A stretch of 64,000 nucleotides of DNA from Rugalucina vietnamica (taxonomy: Eukaryota; Mollusca; Bivalvia; Lucinida; Lucinidae). Made by a program: the position numbers and the translations under genes. This document shows, one piece after another, positions 57,826-64,000 of the stretch. The DNA lies in contig OZ024872.1 in NCBI GenBank assembly GCA_964017185.1, positions 41,112,188 to 41,176,187 of the forward strand, read 5' to 3'. Below the pieces are notes generated by a model that was not told the origin of the DNA, searched no databases, and worked only from the letters and a program-made list of their open reading frames with translations. Within the stretch, counting starts at the first letter, position 1, and every line of letters begins with the position of its first letter.

Positions 57826-60115
57826 GTTAGTCAGATTCTCTGTACTGGCCAAGTGTTGAAGGCAGGGCGCTGTGTTTCTGCCTTCAATGAAACCAAGGGC
57901 ATCTGCTATAAGGTATTCCTAAAAATAACACCCGTAGAAAAAGCGAACCACGACAGGGAATCAGAGGATGAACATTTACAAGCTGCACTAACACAGCCTG
58001 ACTTTTCGGAACTACATGTACTAGATTTTCACAACCAGAATATCCCTCTCCAAACTTACCAACTCGTCCTTGTAACCAAACACCACAAAACTGTTCATCT
58101 CTAATTGATAACCAGTCACCTCAAGGCCCTTTACCTCCAGCAAGCCACCCAACCCCTCCTGATGATCATTTACCACCGGACCACACATCACCATCAGACA
58201 ATCTTTCACCGTTAGGCAACTCAACACCGATAAATCAAACATTTTCACCATCACCTTCAGGCTACCATTCACAACCAACAAGGTCATCATCTAATGTTCC
58301 GATTTCTGAAAGCCAAACGCGAACACAAAAGCATACACTAATCAAACGTTCTTCGGAAAATGAACTAAGTGAATCATATTTCTATGCAAGAGAATTAAGT
58401 AGCGCCATTGGCAATGAAATTACAAAACTTAGATAATTTATACTTGGATAATCATTTCAAAGTTGTCATTTTCAATGCTTCGGAATCGAAAGACAACAAT
58501 GCCACCATACCAGGCGTATTTGTCGCTGAAGTATCTATCTTTGGTAGGGACTATGTTCACACAGACACATTGGTTGATGGTATTCTACAGATGTTTGAAA
58601 ACAATCAAAGTCAGTTCAAGGTATGGGATAGACTTATGAACGTTGACAAACTACATTCTACTAGGATAACTCGCCTTGAGGAAGGCAATAGTAATGGATC
58701 ATACGCATCACATATCACAGGCAACCTGATGACTCATATCTATGAATCAGAAAAAAATCAAAAAAAAAAAAGGATAAACGATAGCGAAATAGAAATCCTA
58801 GATTATAATGTTTAATGTAGAAAATCAACACCACATATTATAACACGGTTCATCAACTGTCCACGTGTAAAGCTCGAACGTTCGTCATTCTCATGGTAAT
58901 TAAATAGTACGGGTATAATGATCAGACATAGATAATGCAATGTTTAGACGAGACGGCGAGTCTGGTATTTTGATATGTCGTGAAACGTTTATGGACGCAG
59001 TTGAAAACACATTAATCAAATCTATATACAAAGAGAACGCTGTATATCAGGCTGATGCCGAAGGTATTGTCTCTCTCACATTGAGCTGCATCTCCGTTTT
59101 CTGTCTCCTTCTGACTCTAATGACATTTATGTTATTCCCAGCCCTACGGACTCAACCAGGATTGAACAATATGTTTCTGTCGCTGTTCTTTATTGGGGCA
59201 TACCTTGCCTTATTTTTAAAGCATCACAAACTAAAAGTGCTATTGGATGTAGCATCCTAGGGGGCATAGTTCACTTTTGTTGGGTTCTAGTTTTCTTCTA
59301 GATGAATGTTTGTTCCATCCATATGTTTAGGGTATTCAGATCACTTGGACGACAATCGCATTCTTCAATCAACTTTTGTTTAACCTTATTCCGTTATAAG
59401 CACCTTGGTTATAATAGGAATCAATACTGCTGTGAGTCTTTATATCAGTAATGGTGAAACTTATAGCTATGGACTAATTAATAACAGTCTGTGTTACATA
59501 CGTTACCCTTTGATGGTTTTACTCACGATGGAATTGCCTGCAAATCTCATCGTTATATCAAATGAGCCGCGACGCGACAAAACCGGTCTTCGGGGTTTCC
59601 GACCAGGTCTGACACAAACCGGCCTGTGCAGCTACAGAAGCAGGCTAGAAGCTTGAAATTTCGGATTTAAGAAGAAGAGAAATTGTACTATCCGTGTAGC
59701 GAAAACAAAGGCGCTGATCAGCTTCGCAGTTACTGCGAAGCTGATCTGCGCCTTTGTTTTCGCATAGGCAAAAATCCGGTTTTCTCACGATGCGGCTCAT
59801 TAATCTCATCATGTTCTTTATCATTTCTATGAAGATCAGGGACAGTTCTAAAATTCAGAAACATACTCAAAAGGACAGAAACTACGTCTTTCTATATATG
59901 CACGACTGTCTACAGTTACAGTGTTAACTTGGCTTTCATCGATACCAACGGTATTAACTGGGTATCCAGTTTTCGCTTACATTTTCAGTGTTCTAAACTG
60001 CAATCAAGATATTTTCATCATTATTGCCTTTATTTGCAACAAGAGAGTTGTAAACCTGTACAGGAATATGATCGTACGACCAGGTTCTCAAACAAGTCAC
60101 GCCTCTGACAGCTAG
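57826..60115 (+). pseudogene. Family-B/Methuselah-like GPCR, stalk and 7TM exon, copy 2
   Basis: Duplicate of 52590-54630 with its own acceptor (ATTTTCAG, AG at 57824-57825). The first segment is in frame through VLKAGRCVSAFNETKG, where copy 1 is broken. Damage includes loss of frame in the stalk near 58035, a missing CTT/TTA-type codon region near 58428, a stop where the frame should continue near 58815, loss of sequence before FRRDGES, a TAG in the third membrane segment (59299-59301), and a MITE1 inserted at 59563-59799 in the TM5 region. The 3' end is better kept than copy 1: TM6-TM7 with PTVLTGYPVFAYIFSVLNC continues to a normal stop at 60115. No exon A or B lies upstream, so copy 2 probably never encoded a whole receptor. 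Confidence 0.85.
59563..59799 (+). mobile_element. MITE1 inserted in GPCR copy 2
   Basis: TGAGCCGCGACGC to GATGCGGCTCA with a near-perfect inner hairpin (59699-59763). Copy 1 has the uninterrupted sequence ATATCATATCTCATCATG at this point (54354-54371), a natural empty site. Confidence 0.95.
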
Positions 60116-60171
60116 CCGTAACATTTAAAAGTGTTCTTGCAAGTTATAAGAAAATTATCAAAACGATGATT

Positions 60172-60303
60172 TTACTCATGTGCATGAAAAGTATACCCCT
60201 TGAACCCCAATTTTATATAGTGAAACTCGGGTTTACAGGGGTATGCCTATTTTTGTTATTTTTCAACCTAACAGAGATTATGGGTACTCGTTAGAGGCGG
60301 AAG
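60172..60303 (+). mobile_element. MITE2 half element (copy 2 of the duplication)
   Basis: Same truncated element and position as 54690-54826, so it was present before the duplication. Confidence 0.8.
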
Positions 60304-60806
60304 ATGGCAACGTATAAAAGATCTAGGAGGCTTAAATGGAAGATAATGTTACTCCAGGTTCAGTACTGTAATGAATTATTTTCCCTTGTATATTACTTAT
60401 CATTGTTCAATGTACATAATCCAATCATTTGCTACAATGAATATTATCATAACACAATGTGCCCATATTAACGAACAAAAACATGGGCGTCTAATAAACC
60501 AATTGCACTGTACATAGTCACATCCGCACACATTAAAGCCCAACCAGCTAAACCCCGGAAACATAAAACCGAAGTGTCAAAAACTAAGTCTTCATTGATA
60601 GACGAAACGTCAATGCTGTTTGTATTTTCTTTGTCTTTTTTTCAAATTCCAATTAGAATTTACTTGTTTATTGTCTTCGTGTTTCAGTCCCGGGGTTTCA
60701 GTATTTTTACTTCTTGTTGTGTGTCTCGTTTCATGTCATCGTCTGAGCACACAGAACATTTTAAAAGCATGAAAAGTATTTTATCACCTCGGTACCTGGT
60801 TGACTT

Positions 60807-61985
60807 TTATAGCTTTGGCTTTGGCGAATCATTTAGCCCTGGAACGGTCAAAATCAGTTTGTTGATATAATCAAGATACTCAGGTGTATGCATCATCAAG
60901 TGAGCGGCATATCTTGATTCACGCCAACATTTATCAAGCACGGGGAACGAACCCATTGTCTTGTAGCCTTTGACCAGTTTACGGATGTCTTGATGGCTTG
61001 TTACAGGATCATTTTCACTATAGAAAAAGAGAGTTGGAACCTCCAAGGGCGTGGATTGTAGCACATGGAACATGCGTTCGATTTGTAGTAAGGTGAAACG
61101 TCGCATTATAAAGAAGTAAATCATCATAATTTCTGGGAACGCTCTTTGTAAATAAACATTGTTAAACGTATGCAAACCAATAAAGTTCATCACAGCTTTG
61201 ACCATCTCATATGCATTCCCGATGACGAATCCCATACTGTCATAAATTATAGCTTTAATTTTAAATCGGATATGTCCATACTTCTCAGGATTCCTGAAAA
61301 GAACGTCGTATGTGAAAGAATGGAAACTGTAACATCCCAAGGAAATTCCGTGGATAATGTAATGAGTATATTCCGATGCTTCCATGTTTAAATACTCCAT
61401 CAAATCCTCTCCGAGTTTGACAGAAGAACGGGACCATGGTACCTTCTGGAAAGACACGGGAATAAACAACACATGCCAACCTCGGTTGATTTAAATATCG
61501 CAGTATTTGGCAATGGTTCTTTGCGTGGCACCAAAAAACCCATACAAAACAACGAGAACTTCATTCCTTGTATCGCCATTTTTGTCCGTTGCTGTCCAGT
61601 GGGAGAAACGCCCACCACGTATAGGCGCTATGTTGTATTTGTTCCCTGCTGTCGATTCCATATGAGCCTGTGCGTGAGAAAACCAACAATTTGGGTTTCG
61701 ACAAGGTCTGACACAACCGCGGCCAGTAAAGTCACGGAAGCAGGCTATAAGCTTGAAATTTCGGATTTAAGGAGGATTGTACTATCCATGCAGCGAAAAC
61801 AAAGGCGCTGATCAGCTGTACAGTTACTACACAGCTGATCTGCGTCTTTGTTTTCGCAGATGCAAAGTTGGTTTTCTCATGCGAAGGCTCATATGCATGT
61901 TATAAAACTGCCAGCAGAATGCTTGTCCATAGATACAATTGAGACGTCGTATTCTCGTGCATGCACGCAGGATGGATCTTGTCGA
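60807..61985 (-). pseudogene. DUF829/TMEM53-like alpha/beta hydrolase, broken copy 2
   Basis: The C-terminal 221 codons (60807-61472) are open and keep HGISLGC, YSENDPVT and AAHLMMH, so the catalytic residues survive. Upstream, the codon matching copy 1's Tyr in YCDIYLNRG is TAA (61491-61493). The N-terminal part is split by a MITE1 (61663-61891), and the start region carries about seven extra bases near 61970 that break the frame. A transcript starting downstream of the stop would lack the first beta strands of the fold, so function is unlikely. It lies convergent to GPCR copy 2, as in copy 1. Confidence 0.88.
61663..61891 (+). mobile_element. MITE1 inserted in hydrolase copy 2
   Basis: TGAGCCTGTGCG to CGAAGGCTCA, with inner arms GCGAAAACAAAGGCGCTGAT and their complement. 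The matching position in copy 1 (about 56200) is uninterrupted. Confidence 0.95.
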
Positions 61986-62053
61986 TCATGAGATGGTATC
62001 CGTCAGTTTGACTGATTCTGAATAAAATTGAAGCATGTTATTGCGTGTTCAAT

Positions 62054-62325
62054 CAGGAAAACATGCCCATGCAATATACAGAGATTCTTAAAGTTGTTGA
62101 AAATTAAAATTTCTGTAGAAAAAATTTGATATTTTTCTTATTTTTGCTCAAAACATAGATTGTGGGTACACGTTAGAACCGCCTCGTCGAGGCGGTTCTA
62201 ACGAGTACCCACAATCTATGTTTTGAAGCAAAAATAAGAAAAATAGGTATACTCCTGTAAACCCCAGTTTTACTATAAAAAAGTGGGGTTGAAGGGGGTA
62301 CTTATTTCATGGACATGTTTTCCTG
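62054..62325 (+). mobile_element. MITE2, full-length copy
   Basis: 272 bp from CAGGAAAACATGCCCATG to CATGGACATGTTTTCCTG. It has the complete central palindrome (GAACCGCCTCG/CGAGGCGGTTC at 62176-62199) and the CCCCAGTTTTAC hairpin. The equivalent place in copy 1 (about 56345) is empty, so it inserted after the duplication. Confidence 0.95.
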
Positions 62326-62929
62326 ATGTATTACAGTTGATATAAAAGTTTCCATCCTCGCAACTTATATAATTTACTTGAATACATTGTCCTGGATCCA
62401 CATTTTCTCAAGCTAATTTTGTCCTATTATCTAAAACCACCTGACCTCTGATAATATACGTTCGCAGCAGTTGCCTCTCTACAGGAAAAACTGATCTCAT
62501 CAGGATCTAGATATTAAATATAGAGGATCTTACACGAGTGGTCATAGCACGTTTTATTACATGACGTTATCCACTGGAAAAACATCGACTTCATATGATA
62601 AGGTCCATTCAGGACTTGCAAAACATTTGAAAATCGGTCTCCAGATAATGTTTTTATGGCCAAAATAAATTTTGATTCCGGATTTTGTTTTGAAGGGGGA
62701 TATTCCATGATCACGGAATTTCATATTATTTAAACCGTTTACTTGACCATGAAAGTTTGGTTTTAAAAATGTAAGTCATTTGTCTCATTTTATATAATGG
62801 TTTTGAGCAATCCTTATAAAATAGCTAGAATTTTCAAATTTTATGGGAGATAATTAGTCTATTTGTCGATCTTTAAATCCTTATAAAAATTGTTTTAATC
62901 AACAGATTCTTTCAAAGCTTTACATTTAG

Positions 62930-63075
62930 GGGAGCGCTGTGACCTAGTAGTTAATGCGTCAAACTCTGAATCGTAATTAAGACCCTAAATTCTAAATCCA
63001 CTCGTTGTGTCCTTGAGTAAGACACATTGACTTCTTGTACAGTATATAGGTAAAAACAAGGTGGACAATCACGTG
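62930..63075 (+). mobile_element. tRNA-derived SINE, copy 4
   Basis: GGGGAGCGCTGTGACC, A-box-like TAGTAGTTAATGCG, a weak B-box region, then GTGTCCTTGAGTAAGACACA as in copies 1-3. Confidence 0.65.
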
Positions 63076-63189
63076 ACTTAAAGCAATTATTGTATACTAG
63101 TATATATTCGACCAGAACCAGTCAGCAAATCAGCTATATAGTTTTCTGTAGGATCTCAGTTTTAATTTTTAATTCTTAAAACTGAATGA

Positions 63190-63350
63190 AATTTCACGGT
63201 GTAAAGTGCACATACCACAACCGGATTCATGTGTTAACCCCGAGGTTGCTCGGGGTAATCTATTAAACTATAACTCGCATTAAACTGTCTATTGTATAAT
63301 ATGTTAGAGGGAAGCATTCCGGGGTATGTGCACTTTACCCCATGAATTTT
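63190..63350. mobile_element. 160 bp inverted-repeat element with central stem-loop
   Basis: GTAAAGTGCACATACC near 63201 pairs with GGTATGTGCACTTTAC near 63323, extending outward imperfectly. In the middle CCCCGAG-GTTG-CTCGGGG (63238-63255) is a perfect stem-loop. Confidence 0.75.
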
Positions 63351-64000
63351 AAGAAGTTTTAAGAAATCTATGGCCGACTTGCTTACTGGTTATGTCCGAA
63401 TACTACTGAGTGCTCAAAAATAAATTTTAGTCACGCGATTGTCTACTTTGATAAAGCGACGGCTCAGTCTAGACATCGACATGACTTAAATTTTTTTACT
63501 AGAACGGTAATCCACAATACAAACCAAGCTAAAACTTACATTTATATCATTTATCCGTAAACGAGCAATGTGTACTTTAGACTTATCTTTAGTGCATTAT
63601 GCTATGCAGTACACCATTACACAATACAATCAATTGCATGATATTGCATATAACAGTAAAACTATATACTTAAACGCAAAAGTTTCGCAACACTTATAAA
63701 ATGCAAATTTCTTCTTGTCGACTCAAAAATTTCTTTCGGTGATATTACGACTGGTAAGTCCTGTTCTTTGCCTTGCATGCAACATGAAAATCAGAACGCT
63801 GCGGCTTATATTTCTTCTGATACTCTGAGTCGATCAATTTCTGATAATCATGCCCTCACAGACATTTTATTTTTCAGACATAGCGATTTGTTTCATAAGT
63901 AATGGTATATAGCAGTACCAGTACTTGCAGCTAGGCCAAAGTTCATTGGGTATTTGCAGATTTGAACGGATTTCGCTAACTTTGTCAAACCTAATACATA
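63351..64000. other. Duplication flank and unannotated end
   Basis: 63530-63620 still resembles 57186-57245. No gene is seen in the remainder. Confidence 0.45.

Overview
The window is animal nuclear DNA: AT-rich, intron-containing and dominated by repeats. The dispersed families, the Penelope-type retroelements and the lineage-style GPCR fragments suggest a lophotrochozoan, most likely a bivalve mollusc. That assignment is inference from family knowledge; nothing here names a species. Coding content is low, and most long open frames lie inside repeats and are not genes.

Layout. 1-20.5 kb has no recognisable gene. It holds a 10-11 bp phased CG-rich array (2.1-2.7 kb), a cluster of tiny-loop hairpins and a hairpin satellite (2.8-5.1 kb), two well-bounded inverted-repeat elements (7.08-7.41 and 7.65-8.00 kb), tRNA-derived SINEs, a Helitron-like repeat (9.06-10.14 kb), a diverged satellite (16.7-17.6 kb) and a G28 run. 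20.73-22.14 kb is the large terminal exon of a membrane-anchored six-blade kelch-repeat protein. 22-40 kb is repeat territory: many copies of two foldback MITE families (called MITE1 and MITE2 here), a ~189 bp satellite invaded by two TA-flanked mariner-type elements, an exact 147 bp tandem repeat nested in a MITE1, and a second Helitron-like element. 40.7-42.7 kb is a 5'-truncated Penelope-like reverse-transcriptase insertion sitting inside a MITE2.

43-63.7 kb holds the remaining genes. Two upstream exons (43.0-43.6 and 45.8-46.1 kb) and a large 7TM exon (52.6-54.6 kb) look like one family-B/Methuselah-like GPCR gene. Its intron contains a broken Penelope element, itself interrupted by a Helitron-like element. 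The 7TM exon and a convergent DUF829/TMEM53-like alpha/beta hydrolase gene (55.36-56.29 kb, minus) were duplicated in tandem to 57.8-63.6 kb. Copy 2 is damaged in both genes by stops, frameshifts and MITE1 insertions that copy 1 lacks. In copy 1 the hydrolase frame is intact, while the GPCR exon has frameshifts that are either real decay or homopolymer assembly errors.

The main themes for follow-up are DNA hairpins with C-GNA-G triloops in unrelated repeats, repeat-borne nuclear-receptor-like motifs, and a dated series of nested insertions.
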